From contig NZ_CP009287.1 in the NCBI RefSeq assembly GCF_000758705.1, forward strand, positions 4,092,001-4,156,000: a stretch of DNA of 64,000 bases, written 5' to 3'. Position 1 is the stretch's first letter; each line of letters starts with the position of its first letter. The stretch is from Paenibacillus graminis. GTDB lineage: Bacteria; Bacillota; Bacilli; Paenibacillales; Paenibacillaceae. The notes under the pieces were generated by a model. The model was not told where the DNA came from. It was given only the letters and a program-made list of their open reading frames with translations, and ran no database searches. Below are positions 26,463 to 34,015 of this stretch, one piece after another. Made by a program: the position numbers and the translations under genes.

Positions 26463-27359
26463 ATGTTAACAGAAGAACAGATTTATGGAATCTACGTTCC
26501 CGTGGTAACCCCGTTCAATGCTGCTGGCGAGATCGATCTGGAATCGTATCAGCGTTATGTGAACAACATCATCAAGAACAGTATTCATGGTCTGGTCGTC
26601 AATGGAACCACTGGAGAATCGCCGACAGTCAATATACAGGAATTACAGACCCTCGTGGACACCTCTCGGGACCTATTGAAATCCAGCGGCATTCCGCTGG
26701 TCATCGGCACAGGCACTAATGATACTGCCTCCACAGTAGCCCGTACCGAGCTGGCTGCAGACTCAGGCGCCGATGGCGTTCTGGTTGTCGTACCTTATTA
26801 CAGCCGTCCTTCACAGCAAGGCATTATTGAGCATTTCCGCAAAGCCGCCGAGGTGGGCATTCCGGTCATTGCCTATGATATCCCCGGCCGCACCGGAGTC
26901 GGCCTGTCCGTCGATACGGCACGCACCATCCTCGAAATGAACAATGTCGTGGGCTTAAAAGACTGCTCCGGCTCGCCGCTGCTCGTCTCAGAACTGTCCC
27001 GCCTAGGCTCCAAGCCGGTGCTATGCGGCGATGACCTCCATTTCTTCGATATGCTGGGCTGCGGAGCCGCCGGCGGCATGCTGGCCTCGGCCAACGTACA
27101 TACCGCCAAATTCCTCGGCATCTATGAACAGTTCAGAGCCGGACGGATTGAAGAAGCCAGAGCGGCATTCGACCAGCTCATCCCGCTGATGAAGCTGCTC
27201 TTCAAGGAATCGAATCCGGCCCCGATCAAATGGCTGCTCAGCGCCTATGGCGAAATCGCTTCAGACACGCTCCGCCTGCCGATGACCTCCATCAGCTCCG
27301 GGCTGCGTGAAGAATTGGGAGCTTACCTGGCCGGGTCAAACCATCTGGCAGCCATTTGA
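26463..27359 (+). CDS. DapA-like class I lyase (second DHDPS-family protein)
   Basis: The 298-aa protein belongs to the dihydrodipicolinate synthase / N-acetylneuraminate lyase family. It has NGTTGESPTV, the Tyr of AYDIPGRTG and the Schiff-base Lys of VGLKDCSG. The Arg after P-G that binds the semialdehyde in true DHDPS is also present. A second, operon-linked dapA is at 54471-55346, so this paralogue may act on a different keto acid or be a conditional DHDPS. It is divergent from its own LysR regulator, unlike the housekeeping dapA. ATG 26463 follows GGAGGACG. Confidence 0.85.
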   Translation: MLTEEQIYGIYVPVVTPFNAAGEIDLESYQRYVNNIIKNSIHGLVVNGTTGESPTVNIQELQTLVDTSRDLLKSSGIPLVIGTGTNDTASTVARTELAADSGADGVLVVVPYYSRPSQQGIIEHFRKAAEVGIPVIAYDIPGRTGVGLSVDTARTILEMNNVVGLKDCSGSPLLVSELSRLGSKPVLCGDDLHFFDMLGCGAAGGMLASANVHTAKFLGIYEQFRAGRIEEARAAFDQLIPLMKLLFKESNPAPIKWLLSAYGEIASDTLRLPMTSISSGLREELGAYLAGSNHLAAI

Positions 27360-27375
27360 TATTATGCTGCACAGC

Positions 27376-27420
27376 AACAACCGCCAGGTTACAGTCTTAT
27401 ACTGTAACCTGGCGGTTGTT
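27376..27420. terminator. very long perfect hairpin after the DapA-like gene
   Basis: Nineteen bases (27376-27394) pair without mismatch with 27402-27420 around a seven-base loop. The T run is short (GTTATTT), so it may act as a transcript stabiliser as well as a terminator. Confidence 0.75.
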
Positions 27421-27529
27421 GTTATTTGAGAATGCCGCAAATAATCCGCAGCCGCTCATTATCCAGCTGTCTCTATGCTGCACCGCAGCCATCTGTAAGG
27501 CCTGCAGCTAGCGCACAACCCGCCTGCGG

Positions 27530-27935
27530 GGCATAGCCTGCCTCAGGCGGAAATCAGAGGTATTTTTACCTCTCTTTCCCCTGTATGGCCCGCCTGCGGC
27601 GGAATCAGAGGTATTTTTACCTCTACTTCCCCCATGTGGCCCGCCTTAGATGGAAATCAGAGGTATTTTTACCTCTACTTCCCCCATATGGCCCGCCTCA
27701 GATGGAAATCAGAGGTATTTTCACCTCTCCTTCCCCCGTATAGCCTGCCTCAGGCGGAATCAGAGGTATTTTTACCTCTCCTTCCCCCATATGGCCCGCC
27801 TCAGATGGAAATCAGAGGTATTTTTACCTCTCCTTCCCCCGTATAGCCTGCCTCAGGCGGAATCAGAGGTATTTTTACCTCTCTTTCCCCGTATAACCTC
27901 CTCAGGCGGAAATCAGAGGTATTTTTACCTCTTGT
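27530..27935. repeat. tandem array of eight 50-52-bp hairpin units (array 2)
   Basis: AGAGGTA-TTTT-TACCTCT, a perfect seven-base-pair hairpin, recurs at 27556, 27607, 27659, 27711, 27762, 27814, 27865 and 27915. The linkers come in two types: one reads CGCCTCAGATGGAAATC, the other TGCCTCAGGCGGAATC. Over 27711-27880 the two types alternate, which suggests duplication of a two-unit block. The array lies between the convergent DapA-like and DEAD-box genes. Frames running through it are repetitive and not gene-like. Nothing else is visible in 27421-28039. Confidence 0.9.
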
Positions 27936-28039
27936 TCATCCCACATTGCAGCCTGCTCGCAGCCATTTCTTTTCCAAAAAGCAAAAAACAGCCTCCCGCC
28001 AGGGAAGCTGTAGCCTACAAATCAATCAGCCGCTGTTTA

Positions 28040-29629
28040 TTACGATCTGCCTGCTTTGGCAGCAGGTCTGCTGCTGGTGCGGCTGTTGTAGTTATTGCCA
28101 GGTCTGCCGCCTTGGGTGCCGGCAGGTTTGCTGTTCTGCCCGGCACCGGTCCGTTCACCCTGTCTGCCGCTAGCGCTGCCGCCGACTTGGCTGCCTGTAC
28201 CAGCTCCGCCGCCGTATCCTCCGTTGGCTTTGCCGCTAGCGCCGGCTCCAGATCTTGCTCCACTGGCGGGAGCATTTCCAGGTTTTGCACCGTCGGCTGC
28301 ATGGCGGACCGGCTCTCCGTTCGGTCTGCCTCCCGCGCGGTTCTTGCTTCCGCCGCCAGAGCTGTTACCCGGACGGTTGCCCTGTGTGAACCACTCCGAT
28401 TTCGGCTTGCGCGCCGGATTGGTCTTCGCCTTGGCTGCCGTCTTCGCCGGGGCTTTGGCCGGACGTTCATTCAGCAGAGCCTGGGCACTTTTGGACATCG
28501 GATACGCATGGTCCTTCACTTCCGGAATCGTCTTGCCGATCAGCTTCTGGATATCCTTAAGGTACGGGATTTCTTCAGCTTCGCATAGAGAAATGGCAAT
28601 TCCGCTCATGCCGGCACGGCCAGTGCGGCCGATACGGTGAACATAAGTTTCCGGAATGTTCGGCAGATTGAAGTTGATGACATGCGACAGCTCATCAATG
28701 TCAATCCCGCGGGCGGCAATATCCGTAGCAACAAGCACGCGTGTAGCTCCGCTCTTGAAGTTGCGCAGCGCATTCTGGCGGTCATTCTGGGACTTGTTGC
28801 CGTGAATCGCTTGGGCGGTAATGTTGATTCGGGTTAAATCGCGGGTCACCCGGTCAGCTCCGCGTTTCGTGCGGGTGAAGACCAGTGCAGACACAATCGA
28901 TTTGTCCTGCAGCAAACGGTTCAACTGATTTTGCTTATTGCCGTTCTCCAGCAGATAGATGGACTGTTCAATTCTGTCCACAGTAGAGGAAACCGGAGTA
29001 ATTTCGATTTTCACCGGGTTCACCAGCAGCGTCTTGATCAAATTGGAAATTTCCGTCGGCATAGTAGCCGAGAAGAACAGGGTTTGTTTTTTGGCAGGCA
29101 TTTTGGCGATAATCCGCTTCACATCATGAATGAAGCCCATGTCGAGCATCCGGTCCGCTTCGTCCAGAACAAGAATCTGCACATATTGCAAATCAACATG
29201 CTTCTGGGTGATTAGGTCAATGAGCCGGCCTGGAGTTGCAATCAGGATATCTGCACCTTGGCTTAAAGCCCGCTCCTGGGCTTTTTGCGATACACCACCG
29301 ACAATAGCTGTTGAACGGATACTGGTAAATTTGCTGTAGGCCTGGATATTTTCCGAGATTTGCAAGGCAAGCTCTCTGGTAGGCGTGAGAATCAACGAAC
29401 GAACCCGGCGTTTCCCCCCGGCTGCGGAAGGCTGCTGGCTCAACAGCTGAATAATCGGCAAAGAAAATGCTGCTGTTTTGCCTGTTCCGGTCTGCGCACA
29501 GCCAAGGACGTCTCTGCCGGCCAATGCCGCAGGGATCGACTCCTCCTGGATCGGGGTTGGGGATGTATAGTTTTCCTGGCTCAAAGCCTTGAGGATTGCT
29601 GGGATCAAATTCAAATCATTAAAAGTCAT
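28040..29629 (-). CDS. RhlE-type DEAD-box RNA helicase with low-complexity tail
   Basis: The 529-aa protein unwinds RNA with ATP. Motifs in order: a Q motif (YTSPTPIQEESIPA), GCAQTGTGKTA, PTRELALQ, TPGRL, VLDEADRMLD, FFSATM, ALVFTRTKRGADR, ATDIAARGID and HRIGRTGRAG; these fill residues 1-375. The last ~140 residues are a disordered Gly/Ala/Ser/Arg/Asn-rich tail, a type of extension that binds RNA or drives condensates in related helicases. The opening FNDLNLIPAILKAL is RhlE-like. ATG 29629 has AAGGAG in front. The tail composition differs strongly from the core. Confidence 0.93.
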   Translation of the reverse strand: MTFNDLNLIPAILKALSQENYTSPTPIQEESIPAALAGRDVLGCAQTGTGKTAAFSLPIIQLLSQQPSAAGGKRRVRSLILTPTRELALQISENIQAYSKFTSIRSTAIVGGVSQKAQERALSQGADILIATPGRLIDLITQKHVDLQYVQILVLDEADRMLDMGFIHDVKRIIAKMPAKKQTLFFSATMPTEISNLIKTLLVNPVKIEITPVSSTVDRIEQSIYLLENGNKQNQLNRLLQDKSIVSALVFTRTKRGADRVTRDLTRINITAQAIHGNKSQNDRQNALRNFKSGATRVLVATDIAARGIDIDELSHVINFNLPNIPETYVHRIGRTGRAGMSGIAISLCEAEEIPYLKDIQKLIGKTIPEVKDHAYPMSKSAQALLNERPAKAPAKTAAKAKTNPARKPKSEWFTQGNRPGNSSGGGSKNRAGGRPNGEPVRHAADGAKPGNAPASGARSGAGASGKANGGYGGGAGTGSQVGGSASGRQGERTGAGQNSKPAGTQGGRPGNNYNSRTSSRPAAKAGRS

Positions 29630-29911
29630 GTTGTCTCCTTAATTATCAATACATATATTTTTTATAGATCATGAACGAACAGAATTCAGCTTATTCCTGC
29701 GTCTCCACATAGCGCATTTGTAAGTCATAACACATAATGATACCACAAATCCGCATATAAGATAACCCTACAAACTGGGATTGAATTTTCAAGGTGTAGC
29801 TGGCCCCCAGTACAGAGTACGTTTAAACCGGATTCAGCGAAAAATAGGATATTTTAGTTATATTCCTTCCCTTCAATCTTGGTATTATCTATGTATCTCA
29901 GCCAGACCATT
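29630..29911. other. upstream region of the helicase gene
   Basis: About 280 bp, AT-rich, between the helicase start and the ymaF terminator. It must carry the helicase promoter and possibly a leader. I found no convincing riboswitch, cold-shock box or gene. Confidence 0.4.
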
Positions 29912-29957
29912 AAAAAAAGTAATCCCCTCGTTCTGTTACAAGGGGACTACTTTTTTT
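29912..29957. terminator. strong terminator after ymaF
   Basis: AAAAAAAGTA-TCCCCT-G pairs with C-AGGGGA-TACTTTTTTT, giving a long stem with A and T runs on both sides. It ends the minus-strand ymaF gene 65 nt downstream of its stop. Confidence 0.85.
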
Positions 29958-30021
29958 GAAAAACAGCTCCAACTCATTCCATGTGCCAGTATAATCTCTG
30001 ACGCGGCAATGATCAGATTAC

Positions 30022-30381
30022 TTAAAGAAGTGGCGCTTGGATCAATGTTGCAAAATTAAATTGATGCTGATGGCCATCATTTACAGTAGTGTGACCAGTA
30101 ACAAAATGCACATGCTTGCCATTTCCAACCGGAATAGCCGGGCCGGTTCTAATCTTTTTCAGATTATGAAAATGGTTCAAAAAATCAGTTTTATTGAGAT
30201 CAATTTCATGGACATGGCTGTTCCCTACCCGGATTGCTTGCCCCGTAACTCCTGCGAACCGATGGTTATGCCGGTCTGCGCCTGCTTCGGCCAATTTAGT
30301 ACTGCCTTCAAATTCATGTACGTGACGCTGTGCCTGTTTTGAAGATGTAACTTTCTTTATTCTGGGGTATTTCTTTTGCAT
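30022..30381 (-). CDS. YmaF-family histidine-rich protein
   Basis: The 119-aa protein carries six H-x-H pairs (residues about 20-22, 38-40, 56-58, 70-72, 90-92 and 104-106) at intervals of 14-20 residues, within repeats of the form G-x-x-H-x-H-x-x. This fits the YmaF family, whose function is unknown. The regular H-x-H spacing suggests a repetitive beta structure with several metal sites; that is inference. There is no signal peptide. The gene has its own terminator and no obvious operon partner. Confidence 0.82.
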   Translation of the reverse strand: MQKKYPRIKKVTSSKQAQRHVHEFEGSTKLAEAGADRHNHRFAGVTGQAIRVGNSHVHEIDLNKTDFLNHFHNLKKIRTGPAIPVGNGKHVHFVTGHTTVNDGHQHQFNFATLIQAPLL

Positions 30382-30684
30382 GTGTCACCTGCCTCCTTGC
30401 CGTAGTAGACTCCATAACATCATATTGAGGCAAAAATTTATATGTGCTAGGCAACTGCTTGAGATCCGAATGTTATTTTTCCGCCTTCACATTTATTTCA
30501 TTATCGTTGCTCATACATAGGCTCCTACGTCAAACTCGGCCGGTCTGCATATAGATCAAATTGAGTCATAACCACCGGCTTAGCCGATGGTTTTATACGA
30601 CAGCATAACCCCATAACGTGGGGCTTTTGCATAAAAGGATTCAGATACTTTGCGGGGACCCCAATATATGCTTTCTGAGACGAC
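30382..30684. other. intergenic region with two adjacent hairpins
   Basis: The 357-bp gap between ymaF and pduL has no gene. It contains ACCACCGGCTTAGCCGATGGT (30571-30591, stem ACCA-CGGC with one mismatch) and, 17 bp on, CCCCATAACGTGGGG (30609-30623) followed by CTTTTGC. The pair looks like the folded end of a small insertion element of the IS200/IS605 type, but no transposase remains. Confidence 0.4.
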
Positions 30685-30712
30685 AAAAAAAGCGGAGGAT
30701 CGCTCCCCCGCT
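30685..30712 (-). terminator. terminator of pduL
   Basis: On the minus strand AGCGGGGGA pairs with TCCTCCGCT, then TTTTTTT. It starts 27 nt after the pduL stop. Confidence 0.8.
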
Positions 30713-30738
30713 TCCTTCACTCTTATAAAAAATTAAGA

Positions 30739-31311
30739 CTAATCCACAATTTCAGCAATATCGCCGTTGTTGGCACCTGCAGCGTTGGCTTCGTCTGTGT
30801 CGATATGCATGTCGAGCTTAAAGTTGTCGGATACACGTGCAAGCACGTTCTCCAATACCAGACCACGTTCACCGCCAAGGCGTACCTTCAGCATTTGCTT
30901 ATCGGCGATGCCCCAAGCTTCAGCTTCGGAAGTGTGGAAGTGGATGTGGCGCGCTGCCACGATTACACCTGTTTCCAGCTCAATTTCGCCGGCAGGTCCT
31001 TTGATCGTAATGCCTGGTGTGCCTTCAATGTGGCCGGATTCGCGGACAGGGGCTTTCACGCCGAGGCTGAATGCGTCTGTGCGGGATACTTCCAGCTGCG
31101 ATTGCGGACGCACAGGTCCAAGAATTCTAACCTTGTCGAATTTTCCTTTAGTGCCGATTACGGCTACTTGCTCATTAGCTGCAAATTGTCCGGGTTGGGA
31201 CAGCGGTTTGAACTCCGTCAATTGATATCCTGGGCCAAACAATGCTTCTACGTGCTCCTGCGTAAGGTGAATATGCCGGGCCGACACACCTACGGGTACA
31301 GTCTTGCTCAT
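30739..31311 (-). CDS. pduL: PduL-type phosphate acyltransferase (phosphotransacylase)
   Basis: PduL exchanges CoA and phosphate on acyl groups (propanoyl- or acetyl-CoA). The 190-aa product shows both PduL domains and the zinc-binding histidines: GVSARHIHLTQ near the start, then AARHIHFHTSEAEAWG. It lacks the N-terminal encapsulation peptide of microcompartment versions and no shell genes are near, so it is probably a housekeeping acetate/propionate enzyme. ATG 31311 has AAGGAGTG ahead. The open frame extends to 31356, but the extra residues are not family-like. Confidence 0.92.
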   Translation of the reverse strand: MSKTVPVGVSARHIHLTQEHVEALFGPGYQLTEFKPLSQPGQFAANEQVAVIGTKGKFDKVRILGPVRPQSQLEVSRTDAFSLGVKAPVRESGHIEGTPGITIKGPAGEIELETGVIVAARHIHFHTSEAEAWGIADKQMLKVRLGGERGLVLENVLARVSDNFKLDMHIDTDEANAAGANNGDIAEIVD

Positions 31312-31386
31312 TGTAATGTCACTCCTTGTATTTTCTCTATTATCTGTACAAGCCACTGAACATTATACATCTATTTCTCCGAAAAT

Positions 31387-31420
31387 AAAAAGCCCCTCTT
31401 CATATAGAGGGAGCTTTTTT
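31387..31420 (-). terminator. terminator of the M19 dipeptidase gene
   Basis: AAAAGC-CCCTCT pairs with AGAGGG-GCTTTT (one bulged A) around TCATAT, with A and T runs on both sides. It lies about 65 nt after the dipeptidase stop. Confidence 0.8.
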
Positions 31421-31486
31421 CGACATTTTACGATATTGGAACAGGATTGTCAAAAAATCGCCACTTACGGGACCGGTATTCACAGC

Positions 31487-32455
31487 TCAGGGTTGGATTT
31501 CCTTTGATGGCAGATTTTTGGCGAGAAAAGCTAAGGCATTCCCGTGCAGCCAGCCGTTCACCGCATCTTCAGGATAACGGGCCAGCAGCAGCTCGGCGAA
31601 CTCGGCATATTTTCCCGGATGCTCCAGGCCCTCCACCCAGCAATCAATGCCGTCAAAATCCGACCCGAACATGATCTGACCGGAGCCGCCGAGCGAGCAG
31701 ATATGCTCAATATGCCGCAGGACATCCCCAGCCTTCGCCAACCCGCCATCCCGGACAAACCAGGGGACAAAAGTCAGCCCGATCCGCCCGTCCATTGCGA
31801 TCAATGCCTTAATCTGCTCATCGCTCAGATTACGCGGGTGTCCGCACACAGCAGCAGCATTGGAATGAGAAGCAATGAAGGGGCGTATGCTCCGTTCCGC
31901 AAGCTCCCAGAACCCGGCAGGCGCCAAATGCGATACATCCAGCAGCATTCCGCTCCCATTACACCAATCCACTAGTTTCCGCCCCTGCTCCGTAAAACCG
32001 CCGTTCCGCTGCTCCAGCACCCCGTCCGCTGCCCAGTTGGCATAATTCCAGGTTACTCCGATGAAACGCACACCCAGTTCAAAACACAGCTGGGCATAGA
32101 ACAGATTGCCCTCCAGACCGTCCACACCTTCCAGGGAGAGCATTCCCCGCCCTGTGGGTGTGTTTATCTGCTCTGCTGCCTCCTCCTTCCAGCGAAGCCA
32201 CTGCAGGCCTCCTATGCCGGCTACTTTATTGCGGAACGACTCGATTTGTCCCAGAATGCGCTCAAAGCTCGCTTTTTCCCGTCGGGTAGACAGATAAACG
32301 GCAAAAACCTGCAGTTCGACACCCCCCGCCAGCAAACGGTCCAGGGTTACATCCAGCCGGCTGTCATTCCTGAAATCTATATCCGGTGAAGCCTGCAGCT
32401 TGCTAAGCACATCACAGTGAAAATCCGCCACTCTTCGCTGCCTGTTTCTCACCAC
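31487..32455 (-). CDS. membrane dipeptidase-type protein (peptidase M19)
   Basis: The 322-aa protein matches the M19/renal dipeptidase family of zinc amidohydrolases. Visible metal and active-site motifs are VADFHCDVL (H-x-D), SLEGVDGLEGN (bridging Glu), DVSHLA, IASHSNA followed by C-G-H-P-R-N-L-S-D, and FGSDFDGID. It has no signal peptide, so it is probably cytoplasmic despite the family name. The substrate is likely a dipeptide, possibly containing D-residues. It starts at GTG 32455 behind GCGAGG and is flanked by its own terminator. Confidence 0.92.
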   Translation of the reverse strand: MVRNRQRRVADFHCDVLSKLQASPDIDFRNDSRLDVTLDRLLAGGVELQVFAVYLSTRREKASFERILGQIESFRNKVAGIGGLQWLRWKEEAAEQINTPTGRGMLSLEGVDGLEGNLFYAQLCFELGVRFIGVTWNYANWAADGVLEQRNGGFTEQGRKLVDWCNGSGMLLDVSHLAPAGFWELAERSIRPFIASHSNAAAVCGHPRNLSDEQIKALIAMDGRIGLTFVPWFVRDGGLAKAGDVLRHIEHICSLGGSGQIMFGSDFDGIDCWVEGLEHPGKYAEFAELLLARYPEDAVNGWLHGNALAFLAKNLPSKEIQP

Positions 32456-32595
32456 TGAATAAACCTCGCTTTCGTTTGGGCTTTTGCCCTACTACAAAGC
32501 CTATGCTCCCACAACTTATCTTTCAACTTGTCATCTGTAATTTCTTCAGAATAATGAGTGAGGGCGAGAATCACATAAATCCTTATATATACAGC

Positions 32596-32625
32596 AAAAA
32601 ACCTGCTTACCGAAGTAAACAGGTT
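32596..32625 (-). terminator. terminator of spoVS
   Basis: On the minus strand AACCTG-TTAC, a TTCG tetraloop, GTAA-CAGGTT and a T run. A stable tetraloop hairpin about 80 nt after the spoVS stop. Confidence 0.85.
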
Positions 32626-32706
32626 CATTCTAAAAGTTTTGCGGGGACAACTCAAAGATGGGGCTTCGCGCAAAACTCACTTCGAAAATCTACTTATGGG
32701 TTTCTA

Positions 32707-32967
32707 TTATCTAGGTTCTACAATCAGTTTAATCGCGGTCCGGTCCTCTCCATCAATCACTATGTCTGTAAAAGCGGGAATGCAGATCAAATCGACACCG
32801 CTGGGTGCGACAAATCCCCGGGCAATGGCAACTGCTTTGACGGCTTGGTTCAGTGCTCCGGCTCCAATAGCTTGCAGCTCGGCCGATCCACGTTCACGAA
32901 GAACACCTGCTAACGCGCCGGCGACGGAATTAGGATTGGATTTAGCTGATACTTTTAATACATCCAT
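32707..32967 (-). CDS. spoVS: stage V sporulation protein S
   Basis: SpoVS is an Alba-like small protein that affects septation and coat assembly during sporulation; loss of it in B. subtilis alters entry into stages II-V. The 86-aa product is essentially the conserved family sequence (DVLKVSAKSNPNSVAGALAG, GAGALNQAVKAVAIARG, DIVIDGEDRTAIKL). ATG 32967 follows GGGAGG. It keeps the B. subtilis position downstream of ymdB, but with a 200-bp gap and its own terminator, consistent with a separate promoter. Confidence 0.97.
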   Translation of the reverse strand: MDVLKVSAKSNPNSVAGALAGVLRERGSAELQAIGAGALNQAVKAVAIARGFVAPSGVDLICIPAFTDIVIDGEDRTAIKLIVEPR

Positions 32968-33167
32968 AGTAAGTACCTCCCCTGGGAAAATGATGGTGTT
33001 CTTCCACTACTGTAGATGTTATTCGCGTTAGAAGAATTAATTCCTTCTTTTTGCGGACCATTCCGGAGAAATTAGGACAAAAGATACTCTTTCTCGATAT
33101 AATAAATATCACACTTTACCCAAAACCAACGATTATTCTCAAAAAACCTATTGAATTGGAACCCGAC

Positions 33168-33962
33168 TTAGCTCATGACCCATTCGCCTTCACGCATCCG
33201 GATCTTCTCAACACGAGTCGCCTTACCCGTAGCTTCATCAAGTTCTGCGTACAATCCATGCAGTTGCCACTTGCCTTCATCCACTACAAATCTTGCCGGA
33301 AGCTGGGTAGTAAATTTATACAGTACCGCATCCTTTTCCATACCCAGAATCCCTTCTCTTGAACCAACCATCCCCGCATCGGTCAAATATGCAGTTCCTC
33401 CCGGCAGAATGACTTCGTCGTTGCTCTGCACATGGGTGTGGGTGCCGACCACAATGGAAGCCAGTCCATCCATGAAATAACCCATGGCAATCTTTTCGGA
33501 AGTAGCTTCGGCATGAAAATCAACAAGGATGCACTTGTGCTTCTGCCGCAGCTCCTGTACAATCTCTTCACCAATGCGGAACGGATCATCAATAGCCGGC
33601 AAAAACGTACGCCCCTGCAGATTGACAATCGCGAGCTGTTTCCCATTCGCTTTGATCACCGTATAGCCGCGGCCTGGCGTGCCTGGAGGAAAATTAGCCG
33701 GACGGATAAGCCGAGGCTCATCGTCGATAAATTCAAAAATATCCTTATTGTCCCAAGTATGATTACCCATCGTAATGCCATGCACACCCCAATTGAAAAA
33801 TTCATTGGCAATGGCTGAGGTAATCCCTCTGCCGGCAGCAGCGTTCTCCCCATTGACGATAATGATATGAGGCTGATATTTATCCTTCAGGGTAGGCAGC
33901 ATTTCGCGCAGCGCTTTTCTGCCGGTATTCCCGCAAATGTCTCCGATAAATAGAACTTTAAT
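33168..33962 (-). CDS. ymdB: YmdB-family metallophosphoesterase (2',3'-cAMP phosphodiesterase), probable ATT start
   Basis: YmdB is a dinuclear-metal phosphodiesterase that controls the switch between motility and biofilm in B. subtilis. The 264-aa product, equal to the family length, has the metal motifs KVLFIGDICG, VNGENAAAGRG, MGNHTWDNKDI, DFHAEATSEK and VVGTHTHVQ. The first ATG (33902) lies after the first metal-binding Asp, so the gene must begin earlier. The only suitable start is ATT 33962 (or ATC 33965), with AGGAGG 8 (or 5) nt before it. rny lies just upstream, separated by a terminator-like hairpin. Confidence 0.92.
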   Translation of the reverse strand: MKVLFIGDICGNTGRKALREMLPTLKDKYQPHIIIVNGENAAAGRGITSAIANEFFNWGVHGITMGNHTWDNKDIFEFIDDEPRLIRPANFPPGTPGRGYTVIKANGKQLAIVNLQGRTFLPAIDDPFRIGEEIVQELRQKHKCILVDFHAEATSEKIAMGYFMDGLASIVVGTHTHVQSNDEVILPGGTAYLTDAGMVGSREGILGMEKDAVLYKFTTQLPARFVVDEGKWQLHGLYAELDEATGKATRVEKIRMREGEWVMS

Positions 33963-33981
33963 GATATTCTCCTCCTGAAAG

Positions 33982-34004
33982 AAAAAAGGCCCCGCAGAGG
34001 GGCC
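33982..34004 (-). terminator. hairpin terminator/attenuator between rny and ymdB
   Basis: On the minus strand GGCCCC-TCTGC-GGGGCC then TTTTTT, placed 12 nt after the rny stop and ahead of the ymdB ribosome site. It should reduce read-through from rny into ymdB. Confidence 0.8.
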
Positions 34005-34015
34005 GATTTCCTTGG

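Noticed and set aside
15373..27935. CRISPR arrays
   Set aside because: The repeated unit covers the whole ~51 bp with no unique spacers, and no cas genes are present.
27634..28588. Repetitive frames through array 2, including one continuing into the helicase tail antisense
   Set aside because: Low-complexity by-products of the tandem units and of the GC-rich helicase tail; no ribosome site.
29781..30059. 92-aa plus-strand frame upstream of the helicase
   Set aside because: It runs straight through the strong ymaF terminator hairpin and lacks gene-like composition.
30560..30630. A cyclic di-GMP or other known riboswitch
   Set aside because: Two hairpins only, without the conserved core bases of any class I can recall, and placed after no clear promoter.
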